From contig JAFRSH010000005.1 of the NCBI GenBank assembly GCA_017427685.1, forward strand, positions 1 to 64,000: 64,000 nucleotides of DNA, written 5' to 3'. The notes beneath the pieces are model-generated. The model saw nothing but the letters and a program-made list of their open reading frames with translations. It was not told the DNA's origin and ran no database searches. Both the position numbers and the translations under genes were made by a program. This DNA comes from Lachnospiraceae bacterium. Its GTDB lineage: Bacteria; Bacillota; Clostridia; Lachnospirales; Lachnospiraceae. Shown piece after piece: positions 52,660-62,955 of the stretch. Position 1 is the first letter of the stretch. The number at the start of each line of letters is the position of its first letter.

Positions 52660-52869
52660 TTACTCTTCAAACTCGACGGAGACGAAGTAACCTCTTTCGT
52701 CCCTCTTAATATCACGTACCACGCCGTTTTTCGACTTGATGCGCTCGGAGAACTTGTAGTTCCCGGACATCGCAACGGCCGGTACGATGATGTAATAGTA
52801 GAACGCAACCGTGTTGCGCTCCACTATCTCCACCTGCTGCCCGATCTCAACCTGACCGGGACGTTCCAT
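52660..52869 (-). CDS. Small protein of unknown function, 69 aa
   Basis: A short beta-rich protein: VEIGQQVEIVERN, AFYYYIIVPAVAM, KFSERIKSKNGVVRDIKR, GYFVSVEFEE. It has no membrane helix or cysteine. The ATG at 52869 has only a weak AGAAGAA site; a GTG at 52899 adds 10 residues. It lies 28 bp upstream of uvrC and 88 bp downstream of ftsH, on the same strand. The strand pattern and small size resemble KOW/SH3-like folds, but I do not recognise a family. Confidence 0.6.
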   Translation of the reverse strand: MERPGQVEIGQQVEIVERNTVAFYYYIIVPAVAMSGNYKFSERIKSKNGVVRDIKRDERGYFVSVEFEE

Positions 52870-52957
52870 TTTGAATTCTTCTGTTCTCAGAAGGTGCACC
52901 TTCTCTCTATGCTACTTAACCGAACCTGTAACAGTCTCGTTTTCTTCAACGCTTATG

Positions 52958-54979
<2,022 letters not shown>

Positions 54980-55127
54980 TTATATGGTCCTATCCCCCAT
55001 GAGACGAACTCACGAGTGTTTATTTCTTGCATCTCTTTGTACCGGTTTTACGCGACGCGTTCTCCGCCGTACGCCTTAGCGAAGCGACAGACTCTTGCGA
55101 GTTACGAAACGCCACTTTCAGCATAAG

Positions 55128-55133
55128 AGTATA
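55128..55133 (-). promoter_or_regulatory. -10 element of the ftsH promoter
   Basis: TATACT on the minus strand, about 150 nt before the ftsH start; the -35 region (around TTCTAT) is weak. Confidence 0.45.
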
Positions 55134-55199
55134 TCACATTAGGGATTAAAATAGAAGCGAACGAAAAGTGAAGAAAACGTGAATTAAAGATAAAGAAAA

Positions 55200-55219
55200 T
55201 ACGGGACTGACGTCCCGTA
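55200..55219 (-). terminator. Terminator of the 6S-like RNA
   Basis: ACGGGAC-gtca-GTCCCGT followed by ATTTTCTTT on the minus strand. Confidence 0.8.
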
Positions 55220-55419
55220 AATTGTTACCCAAAGTGCCGTCTCCCGATCTTTGACTCCTAGCCCGAGCTAGGTGGGTAACCTCAATTAAGCTTCTGTCTT
55301 CCACTAGCTCGGCGGCCTGACATAGACTTAAAAATATTGGAATCCCTTTTAAAGTAATGTAGGTTCAAAAATTCGGGAATGTCGCACACCCCAGGATATT
55401 GACTGTTCGGTTTTTTGAT
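55220..55419 (-). ncRNA. ssrS: 6S-like regulatory RNA
   Basis: The transcript predicted from the promoter at 55426-55454 is non-coding. Its 5' part contains CCTGGGGTGTGCGACA and its 3' part GACGGCACTTTGGG; these pair over about 10 bp, then CCCGA pairs with TCGGG inside. This closing stem and the CGGCA...GG pattern resemble 6S RNA, as does the length of about 180-200 nt. The centre has GAGCTAG / CTAGCTC, and an alternative pairing GTTACCCA / TGGGTAAC. 6S RNA mimics an open promoter and binds housekeeping RNA polymerase. A riboswitch is the main alternative. Confidence 0.55.
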
Positions 55420-55425
55420 GTCTCT

Positions 55426-55454
55426 ATACTACCATATTTTCTAAATAATCGCAA
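55426..55454 (-). promoter_or_regulatory. Promoter of the 6S-like RNA
   Basis: TTGCGA (55449-55454) and TAGTAT (55426-55431) with a 17-bp spacer on the minus strand. The rest of 55455-55609 is AT-rich with no gene. Confidence 0.7.
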
Positions 55455-55609
55455 GTGTTTTTTGCAGATTACAGAAAAATATTTTGCCGTGTTCAGAATT
55501 TTCAAAATATTCGCGATCAATTCAACAATTGTGTATACTAAACTCACATGTACGATGATCTCTGTTTTTATGGACGCTCCGAGAGCCCTGTTAGAGCGAC
55601 TTCCGGGGC

Positions 55610-57079
55610 TCAGGCCTGTTTCTCGTCCAGGATCCCGAATACAAATGTGAACGCCGTGCCCTTTCCGAGCTCGCTCTCAACCCTCACGGTACCGTTGTGT
55701 TTCTCGCAGATATACTTGGCGATCGCGAGTCCGAGACCCGATCCCTTTTCATTTTCAAGAAGACGTGACTTGTAGAACTTCTCGAAAATGTTGGGCAACT
55801 CTTCGGGCGCGATCCCGACACCCTCGTCGCGGATCGTTATCTCAACACCGCCGGCACACTTGACGTCCACATGGATCGTCGAGCCTTCGGGTGAGAACTT
55901 GAGTGCGTTATCAAAGACTACCATGAACATCTGGCGCAGGCGTCCGTAGTCACCCATGACCATGCAGGGTTCGTCGAACTGACCCGAAGGACTGATCGAG
56001 ATACCCTTGTCCGCTGCGATCGCACCGACTCCGCCCACGGCATCCTCAAGGATCTGTGTAAGGCTGACGAGTTCCTTCTCGATACGGAAGTTCGGGTTCT
56101 GCATCTTGGAGAGTGTGAGGAGGTCACCGACCAGGCGTTCCATGTTGGAGCATTCGCGAAGGATGCGTCCGTAGTAGTCCTCCTGCTCTTCCTTCGTGGT
56201 AACGACGCCGTCCACAAGGCTTTCGGCATATGCGCGGACAACAGTGATGGGAGTCCTCAGCTCATGCGAAACGTTGGCAAAGAAGTCGAGCCTCATCTGC
56301 TCCATGTTCTTGCGCTCTTCCTCGTTCTCAAGGAGCTTGTCGGAGAGCATATCTATACTTTCGGCCATCTCGCCGATCTCGTCGTGACGTTTGATACCGG
56401 TCTTGAGCTTGTAGTTACCTTCGATCATGTCCCTGGTCATGAGCCTCATCTGTCTGACGGGCTCCGTGATCCTTCGTGCGAAGATGAAAGCGATCAGACC
56501 GCTGACAAGAAGTGCCATGATCGAGCTGACAAAGATGATCCGGCTTGTGTTCCTGATCGTGTCGTCGAGATCCTCAAGTGTTTCGATCGATACGAGCACG
56601 CCCACAATGTCGCTGTCCGTGCCCCTGACCGGCGTCCCGACAACGAGTGCGGTCGCCTTGTGGATCTCACTGTAGAAGACCGAAGCTTCCTGCTTGCCTT
56701 CTTTTGCTTTCTCAATGACTTCGAGATATTCTTCCTGATCGGTAGCGAGCTGCATGTCCACTCCCAGGAGCTCACCGTCCACTCCGAGCTCGTCCTGCTT
56801 CTCACTGACGAGCCAAATCTCCGCAGATTCAAAGGAGTTGTAGATCTCGAGGAACTGCATGAGGGCCTCGAAATCGCCGTACATGATGGTGTCGGCAAGT
56901 CTGTCGGCTATCTGGTCGGAGACATGACAAAGAGACTCCTGTCTGCTGCGCTGGGTTGCTGTGGTGTAGAGTCTGACGAACACGATCCCGAGAAGAAGTG
57001 CAGAAAACACCGTCAGTGCCGAGAAGGCACCGAACACCTTGTAGAATATGTTGTTGAATCTGCCGAAAATGTTCTTCAT
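55610..57079 (-). CDS. Membrane sensor histidine kinase (PhoR/ResE-like)
   Basis: The kinase has two membrane helices (about 15-36 and 179-200) around an extracellular sensor of 140 residues, then a HAMP linker (ITEPVRQMRLMTRDMIEGNYKLK). The H-box is SHELRTPITVVRAYAESL with His about 271; the ATPase has VVFDNALKFSP (N-box), DEGVGIAPEELP (G1) and GSGLGLAIAKYI (G2), so it looks active. It overlaps no gene but starts 1 bp after the response regulator ends. The signal is unknown. Confidence 0.94.
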   Translation of the reverse strand: MKNIFGRFNNIFYKVFGAFSALTVFSALLLGIVFVRLYTTATQRSRQESLCHVSDQIADRLADTIMYGDFEALMQFLEIYNSFESAEIWLVSEKQDELGVDGELLGVDMQLATDQEEYLEVIEKAKEGKQEASVFYSEIHKATALVVGTPVRGTDSDIVGVLVSIETLEDLDDTIRNTSRIIFVSSIMALLVSGLIAFIFARRITEPVRQMRLMTRDMIEGNYKLKTGIKRHDEIGEMAESIDMLSDKLLENEEERKNMEQMRLDFFANVSHELRTPITVVRAYAESLVDGVVTTKEEQEDYYGRILRECSNMERLVGDLLTLSKMQNPNFRIEKELVSLTQILEDAVGGVGAIAADKGISISPSGQFDEPCMVMGDYGRLRQMFMVVFDNALKFSPEGSTIHVDVKCAGGVEITIRDEGVGIAPEELPNIFEKFYKSRLLENEKGSGLGLAIAKYICEKHNGTVRVESELGKGTAFTFVFGILDEKQA

Positions 57080-57080
57080 C

Positions 57081-57767
57081 TTATTCTTTTATCTCGAATT
57101 TATAACCAACGCCCCAAACCGTGCTGACCTCCCACTCGGGATGAGGAACAGCGTCGATCTTGGCGCGGAGACGCTTGATGTGCGAGTCGACTGTCCTGTT
57201 GTCGCCGTAGTAGTCGTAGCCCCAGAGACTGTCGAGGAGGTTGTCTCTCGTGAAGACCTTGTTGGGGTTCTTGGCGAGGATCCACATGGTCTCGATCTCT
57301 TTCTTGGTGAGGTTGATCCTGGTATCACCGATAGTGAGCGAGTACTCGGCGAGCGAGAGCTTCATGGTTCCGATGGTCATGCAGTCCTCTTCGGGCTTCT
57401 CTGTCTTGGTCATACGACGGAGTACCGCACGGACACGTGCCATAACCTCGTTGGGGCTGAAGGGCTTGAGGATGTAGTCATCGGCTCCGATATCGAGACC
57501 CATGATCTTCTCAAAGTCCTCACCTCTGGCTGTCACAAGGATGACCGGTGTGTCGGAGACTTCTCTGATCTCACGGCAGACAGCGTAGCCGTCTTTCTTC
57601 GGCATCATGACATCGAGGAGAACGCAAGCGGGCTTGTACTCCTTGAACTTGATGAGCGCTTCGTCGCCGTCGGCGGCGATAACGGGCTCGTAGCCCTCCT
57701 TACGTGCGTAGTTCGCAAGAACTCCCGTGATATCGGGGTTATCGTCTGCGATCAGAATGTAATCCAT
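57081..57767 (-). CDS. OmpR-family response regulator
   Basis: The receiver domain has the acidic pair in IADDN, phospho-acceptor Asp52 (LLDVMMPKKDG), Thr in LVTARG and Lys in ILKPFSP. The C-terminal winged helix (residues 130-225) has the OmpR-type LTKKEIETMWILAKNPNKVFTRDNLLDSLWGYDYYGDNRTVDSHIKRLR. It is the likely partner of the downstream kinase. GGAGGGACTC precedes the ATG at 57767. Targets may include the neighbouring exported protein, but this is unproven. Confidence 0.95.
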   Translation of the reverse strand: MDYILIADDNPDITGVLANYARKEGYEPVIAADGDEALIKFKEYKPACVLLDVMMPKKDGYAVCREIREVSDTPVILVTARGEDFEKIMGLDIGADDYILKPFSPNEVMARVRAVLRRMTKTEKPEEDCMTIGTMKLSLAEYSLTIGDTRINLTKKEIETMWILAKNPNKVFTRDNLLDSLWGYDYYGDNRTVDSHIKRLRAKIDAVPHPEWEVSTVWGVGYKFEIKE

Positions 57768-57800
57768 GAGTCCCTCCTTGTAAGGTAAAAAGAAAAGAAT

Positions 57801-57827
57801 GACCGACCCGATTCGCGCGGGACGGCC
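57801..57827 (-). terminator. Terminator after the Big_2-like gene
   Basis: GGCCG-t-CCCG pairs with CGGG-t-CGGTC around CGCGAAT, followed by TTCTTTTCTTTTT on the minus strand. Confidence 0.7.
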
Positions 57828-57857
57828 ATCCGTAATCTCCTAAGTACATTCAGACGG

Positions 57858-58646
57858 TCACTTTCCTGCAACCGGAGCCGTAGCAACATTAGCTACGGGA
57901 GTAACCGTAGGGGTAGGTGTAACGATACCCTGATCGGGTGCCGTTGTAACGTCCTCTTCGGTAATGGTATTTGATTCCTGAGCGTCTGTGTTACTCATGT
58001 CCGAAAGAAGCTCTTCCAGACTTCTCCTGCCGATCCTGTAGTCCTCGTAGTCATCTGCCGAAAGGACTATAACACGGCAAACATCAGAGTCGCCGTTGTC
58101 GATCATGCCGTGTACATCCACGGAGCCGATGCTCTGTGCACGTACCGTGCCGGCTGAGGAGATAGTTGCGATCGAGGTGTCATCAGACCAATAGATGGGC
58201 TTCTCGACCGTGTTCTTGGGGATCACGAGAGGATAGATCCTCTTCGCGGTACCCTCTTTAAGCACAAGTTTCTTAGAAGTAAACCTAATGCTTACAGCTG
58301 CGGGTCCTATATGAACATCGCACTGCAGAGTGGATACGACCGAACCGTTTTCGATGACAAGTGCGGTTACTACCGCGTCACCGCAGTTCCTTCCTACTAA
58401 CTTACCTGTGTTGGACACTGTTACGATCGATGTATCGCTCGAGCGAAAGATAACGGAGCGACCGTCAAGATTGTAAACCCTGAGTCTGTAGATGCCGTCA
58501 ACCGTTACATCACATGATTCAAGATTAAGCTTGGGGTCTGTGTCCGCTGCCTTTGCCTCAACTCCGCTGACCATGAAAATACACAACCCGAAGAAAAGCG
58601 CGAATCCAAGAACTCTTATGAAGTTGTTCTTAAGTTGCTTCATCAT
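57858..58646 (-). CDS. Exported protein with Big_2-like Ig domains
   Basis: A type I signal peptide (KNNFIRVLGFALFFGLCIFMVSGVEAKA) precedes two bacterial Ig-like modules, each with a DTSIVTVSNTGKLVG or DTSIATISSAGTVRA block, the hallmark of Big_2 domains found in surface adhesins. A polar tail rich in T, P and V (TPTPTVTPVANVATAPVAGK) follows, without a sortase LPxTG motif. Two ATGs in tandem follow GGAGGATCG; I use the first. The gene is 90 bp from the two-component operon and may be its target. Confidence 0.75.
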   Translation of the reverse strand: MMKQLKNNFIRVLGFALFFGLCIFMVSGVEAKAADTDPKLNLESCDVTVDGIYRLRVYNLDGRSVIFRSSDTSIVTVSNTGKLVGRNCGDAVVTALVIENGSVVSTLQCDVHIGPAAVSIRFTSKKLVLKEGTAKRIYPLVIPKNTVEKPIYWSDDTSIATISSAGTVRAQSIGSVDVHGMIDNGDSDVCRVIVLSADDYEDYRIGRRSLEELLSDMSNTDAQESNTITEEDVTTAPDQGIVTPTPTVTPVANVATAPVAGK

Positions 58647-58775
58647 TCGATCCTCCGGTGTAAATCCATGCGTCACATCCTGCCCTCAGTTTACCTGCAA
58701 TCTTTGTCACATGTTTGTCATAAAAGGATCTGTTTTGTGAATTCAACGGTCATTCAAAAGTCCCGTAGGTCAGTG

Positions 58776-59117
58776 TCACGGATCAACCTTCTCAGGCTTC
58801 TCAACCTCAACAACAGCGGTCTTCTTCATGGGGATACGGCAGTTCTTGTTGTTACCGAACTCAACGACGAGTACTTCGTCCATAACATCGATGACCACGC
58901 CGTAGAAGCCGCTTGTGGTAAGGATGCTGTCACCTACAGCGATCGACTCGATAAGTGCTGCCTGCTGCTTCTGCTGCTTCTTCTGGGGTCTGATTGCCAT
59001 GAAATAGAAAACACCGCCGAGAATTACGACGTAAACCACGATCATGATCCAAGAACCTGCTCCCGCAGTCTGGTCTGCTGCAGCGGTTGCTGCTCCGTCA
59101 AGTAAAAAATTAAACAT
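58776..59117 (-). CDS. yajC: Preprotein translocase accessory subunit YajC
   Basis: YajC is a small single-span protein bound to SecDF and the SecYEG translocon. One helix (IMIVVYVVILGGVFYFMAI) is followed by RPQKKQQKQQ and the conserved block IAVGDSILTTSGFYGVVIDV. Length 113 is normal using the ATG at 59117, which follows GGAGGTTTTT. It lies 130 bp downstream of tgt, the common tgt-yajC order. Confidence 0.94.
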   Translation of the reverse strand: MFNFLLDGAATAAADQTAGAGSWIMIVVYVVILGGVFYFMAIRPQKKQQKQQAALIESIAVGDSILTTSGFYGVVIDVMDEVLVVEFGNNKNCRIPMKKTAVVEVEKPEKVDP

Positions 59118-59246
59118 AAAAACCTCCAAAAAATCTCTATCTTACACCACATACCGCATGTCAAGCCTTAGGGCTTTAACGCTTATGTTAATGTCTTATG
59201 GTACCCCTGCCTTCGTTTGTCTGTGCAGGTCGTCCCGAGATCGGGA

Positions 59247-60380
59247 TCACTCTTCTCCCCGTTCCATCGACTCGAGTAAACTATTCTTGAACTCCTTATA
59301 CCTGCCCTCTTCGATCGCGTCACGGATCTGCTTCATGAGGTTGTTGTAGAAGTAAAGGTTGTGCATGACCATCAGCCTGCATCCGAGCATCTCGCCGCTC
59401 TTTAAGAGGTGGCGCACATAAGCGCGCGAATGGTTCCTGCATGTGGGACAGTCGCAGCCCTCTTCGATGGGTCTGTCGTCGGTCTCGTAGCGTGCGTTCA
59501 GGAGATTGAGCTTCCCGAAGCGCGTGTAGGCATGACCGTGACGGCCGTTACGTGTGGGGTAAACACAGTCGAAGAAATCGACTCCCCTGTCAACTGCCTC
59601 GAGTATGTTGGCCGGAGTTCCGACACCCATCAGGTAGACGGGCTTGTCAGCGGGAAGCTCGGGAACAACGTGCTCGAGAACGTCGTACATCTGCTCATGC
59701 GTCTCGCCGACGGCGAGTCCGCCGATCGCATAACCGGGTAGGTCAAGCTCCCTGATGCGGCGCGCATGTTCGACTCTGATGTCGTTGTATATGCCACCCT
59801 GATTGATGCCGAAGAGCATCTGCTCGGGGTTAATGGTGTCTTCACGTGAGTTGAGCTCGCTCATCTTGATCTTGCAGCGTTCGAGCCATCTCGTGGTCCG
59901 GGCAACGGACTCGGTGATATAAGCCTTCTCGGCTGTGCTCGGAGGGCATTCGTCAAATGCCATCGCGATCGTCGAAGCGAGGTTCGACTGGATCTGCATG
60001 CTCTCCTCGGGGCCCATCTTGATGAGTCTTCCGTCTATGTGGGAGTTAAAGGTCACTCCCTCTTCTTTGATCCTGCGCAGTCCGGCAAGCGAGAAAACCT
60101 GAAATCCGCCGGAGTCGGTAAGGATCGGACCGTGCCAGTTCATGAACTTCTGAAGGCCGCCCATCTTCCTCACGACCTCGTCGCCGGGACGCACATGAAG
60201 GTGGTAGGTATTGCAAAGCTCGACCTGTGTGCCCAGCCCCGCAAGGTCAACCGAAGAAACGGCGCCCTTGATGGCAGCCACAGTTCCCACATTCATAAAA
60301 ACCGGCGTTTCGATCGTACCGTGAACGGTCTCGAATCGGGCGCGCTTGGCGCCACCGTCTCTGCATAAGATACTGTACAT
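59247..60380 (-). CDS. tgt: Queuine tRNA-ribosyltransferase
   Basis: Tgt exchanges guanine 34 in GUN-anticodon tRNAs for a queuosine precursor. The catalytic block TDSGGFQVFSL and nucleophile region VYPTRNGRHGHAYT are intact. The zinc site is CDCPTCRNHSRAYVRHL (three Cys, one His). The length is 377 residues from the ATG at 60380, which follows GGGGATAGAC; the ORF extends 14 codons further without a ribosome site. The promoter at 60491-60519 likely drives tgt-yajC. Confidence 0.96.
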   Translation of the reverse strand: MYSILCRDGGAKRARFETVHGTIETPVFMNVGTVAAIKGAVSSVDLAGLGTQVELCNTYHLHVRPGDEVVRKMGGLQKFMNWHGPILTDSGGFQVFSLAGLRRIKEEGVTFNSHIDGRLIKMGPEESMQIQSNLASTIAMAFDECPPSTAEKAYITESVARTTRWLERCKIKMSELNSREDTINPEQMLFGINQGGIYNDIRVEHARRIRELDLPGYAIGGLAVGETHEQMYDVLEHVVPELPADKPVYLMGVGTPANILEAVDRGVDFFDCVYPTRNGRHGHAYTRFGKLNLLNARYETDDRPIEEGCDCPTCRNHSRAYVRHLLKSGEMLGCRLMVMHNLYFYNNLMKQIRDAIEEGRYKEFKNSLLESMERGEE

Positions 60381-60490
60381 GTCTATCCCCGCGGTCTGAA
60401 TCATCCCGAACGGACGCGCCAAGCGTCACGTACGGTGCCATTAAACCGGTCGCATCCCACCCGAAGGCTCAAAAAGCGACACGCTACGAT

Positions 60491-60519
60491 TATACTCAAG
60501 AAAGCCTTTTCCCGCAATA
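60491..60519 (-). promoter_or_regulatory. Promoter of tgt-yajC
   Basis: TTGCGG (60514-60519) and TATAAT (60491-60496) with a 17-bp spacer on the minus strand. Confidence 0.8.
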
Positions 60520-60527
60520 CCCAACTT

Positions 60528-60554
60528 GAAAGAAAGGCCGCCGTGTTATACAAT
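60528..60554 (+). promoter_or_regulatory. Likely promoter of the AAA gene
   Basis: TTGAAA and TACAAT with a short spacer of about 15-17 bp on the plus strand, 34 bp before the ATG; divergent from the tgt promoter. Confidence 0.5.
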
Positions 60555-60587
60555 ATTTCATGAATTCCATACCAGAAAGGATCATAC

Positions 60588-62744
60588 ATGCGAGACGATA
60601 TTGATGATTCCCTGAGCGGGATCCTCGGAAAAAGAAGTAACTACACACTCGATGAGATAAAAGAAGCTCAGAAGAGGCGCAAGAAAGAAGGCGGCAACCT
60701 GATCGACAACCTTCGCAAGGTTACAGGCAGGAGTCTTCCGAATGCGTCTTACAGCCAGTCCCTCGACATCGGCAAGATGTGCGAGGACCGTGGCATCGAC
60801 CTCGACAAGCGTCCTCCTTTTGAGCCTGTCCCCGTGAACAGCGATTCCGATTCCTCTGCGGCTTACTACGAGCAGCCCTCGTACTCGAGCATCAACGAGG
60901 CGATGGCGGATGCCCGGAAGCTCGAGAGCGAGATCGACTCATTTACCAAGGACATCGATCACGATTATAACGACGCTCCCGCCACACCTCCCGGACCCGA
61001 GAAGTTTAGCGGCCTTGCGGATGAGCTTATGACCACAGTCCTCGGTCAGCAGGCCTTCCTCAAGAAGCTTACGATCGCGTTCAAGCGCCCCTTCGTACTC
61101 TCACGCCCCGGCAAGCTTCCGGCCAACACGATCTACATCACGGGACCTGCCTACACGGGACGCCACTTCGCCCTTTCGACGGCTGTCAAGCTGATGGCTT
61201 CACGCGGGATCCTTCGCAACCCCGAAGTAACGGTGATCGACCTTTCGCTCTACCCTTCGGCCGGCGAAGAGAAGCTCTTCCTTCAGGACCTTTACTGTGC
61301 GCTCTCCTCGGAGAACGAGGTCATCCTGTTCGAGAACTTCGAGAACTGCCACATCTCCTTCCTTAACAATCTGTGTGATCTTGTTATGAAGGGTCAGTGC
61401 CAGCTTTCATCGCGCTACGTCCTCCAGAACGGTCAGCTTATCAACGTTGCGAACTCGCTCGCTCACGACGCGGTCGGAACCTTCGACGTTCAGGGCAAGT
61501 TCCTCGTGTTCATAAGCACCGGTTCCATCGAGAAGCTTGCGGACTGCTTCGGCGCTCCTTTTGTTAATTCGATTTCGGATATATGTGAAACAGACAGACT
61601 CAGCCGCGAGACGATCGCCCAGATCGCCCAGATCGAGATGAACAAGCTCAAAGAGCTCGCTTCGACACACCTTCACTTCAATCTTCAGGTTGCGGACGAG
61701 GTGGTCGATCACAGCGTTGCACAGAGTGATAAGAACGCAGGCCTCAGGGCCGTTCTCAAGTTCTACGAGGACTTCCTTGACGCACTGGTTCAGATCAGAC
61801 TCGAGACAGACCTCCCCGAAGGTGCGGATATCCACCTCTACATGTCCGAAGACGGACGTGTCACAGCCGAAAGCGGCGGCGAAGCAACAGACCTCTTCGC
61901 ATGCCTGCCCGCTACTTACACTACGGGTCTTGAGGCCGTTCGCGAAGAACTTAACAAGATCGTCGGACTCGCTTCCATCAAGGAGTACATCCTCGGTCTC
62001 GAGGAGTACTACCGCATCAAGAAGCGCAGGAGCGAGGAAGGCCTCAAGAGCAGCGATGTCAGCAAGCATATGATCTTCACGGGCAATCCCGGAACAGGCA
62101 AGACTACCATCGCGCGTATCATCAGCCGTTACCTCAAGGCGATCGGCGTACTCACGGGCGGACAGCTCGTCGAGGTATCGCGTGCCGACCTCGTCGGAAG
62201 GTATGTCGGACACACCGCGCCCCTCACAAATCAGGTCATCAAGTCGGCTATCGGCGGTGTACTCTTCATCGACGAGGCGTACAGCCTTTACCGCGGTACC
62301 GAGGATTCCTTCGGTCTCGAAGCTATCGACACACTCGTTAAGGGCATCGAGGACAACCGTGACAACCTGGTTGTTATCCTCGCCGGCTACAGCAACGAGA
62401 TGGAAGAGTTCCTCTCCTCCAACTCCGGACTCAAGAGCCGTTTCCCGAACCTCATCAACTTCCCCGATTACACCGGCGAAGAGCTTGTTGCGATCGCGCA
62501 CTCCATCGCAGCCGGCAAGGGTTACTCGATCGACGAAGGGGCGGACACTTCGCTTCTCTCCTACTTCAACGCAGTTCAGGCACTCCGTCCTTCGGATGCC
62601 GGTAACGGACGTCTCGCACGTAACAAGGTCGAGGAAGCGATCCTTAACCAGTCAAGACGTCTCGTGGCCGAACCCGACGGAGACCTCTCACTTCTGCTCT
62701 CGCAGGATTTTGATCTCAGCGATATAGCGGGAGACAAGATCTGA
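60588..62744 (+). CDS. Two-module AAA protein (degenerate AAA plus CbxX/SpoVK-like AAA)
   Basis: This 718-residue protein has an N-terminal polar region (1-140), an AAA-like module (about 140-420) and a CbxX/CfqX-type AAA module (about 450-715). The second is complete: Walker A GNPGTGKTT near 502, Walker B GVLFIDEAYSLY near 555, sensor ILAGYSNEM and arginine finger SGLKSRFPN. In the first, the P-loop reads GPAYTGRHFAL, without the GKT lysine, and no Walker B acidic pair is clear (VILFENFENC). CbxX-type proteins remodel partner complexes (Rubisco activase CbbX, SpoVK, EccA). The partner is unknown. A GAAAGGATC site precedes ATG. Confidence 0.85.
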   Translation: MRDDIDDSLSGILGKRSNYTLDEIKEAQKRRKKEGGNLIDNLRKVTGRSLPNASYSQSLDIGKMCEDRGIDLDKRPPFEPVPVNSDSDSSAAYYEQPSYSSINEAMADARKLESEIDSFTKDIDHDYNDAPATPPGPEKFSGLADELMTTVLGQQAFLKKLTIAFKRPFVLSRPGKLPANTIYITGPAYTGRHFALSTAVKLMASRGILRNPEVTVIDLSLYPSAGEEKLFLQDLYCALSSENEVILFENFENCHISFLNNLCDLVMKGQCQLSSRYVLQNGQLINVANSLAHDAVGTFDVQGKFLVFISTGSIEKLADCFGAPFVNSISDICETDRLSRETIAQIAQIEMNKLKELASTHLHFNLQVADEVVDHSVAQSDKNAGLRAVLKFYEDFLDALVQIRLETDLPEGADIHLYMSEDGRVTAESGGEATDLFACLPATYTTGLEAVREELNKIVGLASIKEYILGLEEYYRIKKRRSEEGLKSSDVSKHMIFTGNPGTGKTTIARIISRYLKAIGVLTGGQLVEVSRADLVGRYVGHTAPLTNQVIKSAIGGVLFIDEAYSLYRGTEDSFGLEAIDTLVKGIEDNRDNLVVILAGYSNEMEEFLSSNSGLKSRFPNLINFPDYTGEELVAIAHSIAAGKGYSIDEGADTSLLSYFNAVQALRPSDAGNGRLARNKVEEAILNQSRRLVAEPDGDLSLLLSQDFDLSDIAGDKI

Positions 62745-62851
62745 GGCGCAAGTGCCTATGTTCCACATCGTCTTCGTGTTTTGAACGAGAGTTTCCAAGC
62801 CTTTACGATCGACTTTTTTATTATCATATTGCTTATTACCATATTGCTTAA

Positions 62852-62883
62852 AAATCCTCGCCAAATATCAGCGGCGAGGATTT
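62852..62883 (+). terminator. Terminator after the AAA gene
   Basis: AAATCCTCGCC pairs with GGCGAGGATTT around a 10-nt loop, followed by a T-run on the plus strand. Confidence 0.85.
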
Positions 62884-62896
62884 TTACTTATGAAAA

Positions 62897-62930
62897 ACAC
62901 TCCCCCGCCTCTGACTGAGACGAGGGAGTT
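62897..62930 (-). terminator. Terminator after the surface-protein gene
   Basis: ACTCCC and GGGAGT with inner pairing, followed by TTTTTCAT on the minus strand; it converges with the AAA terminator. Confidence 0.75.
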
Positions 62931-62955
62931 TAAGTTTATCACATATGCGTTATTC

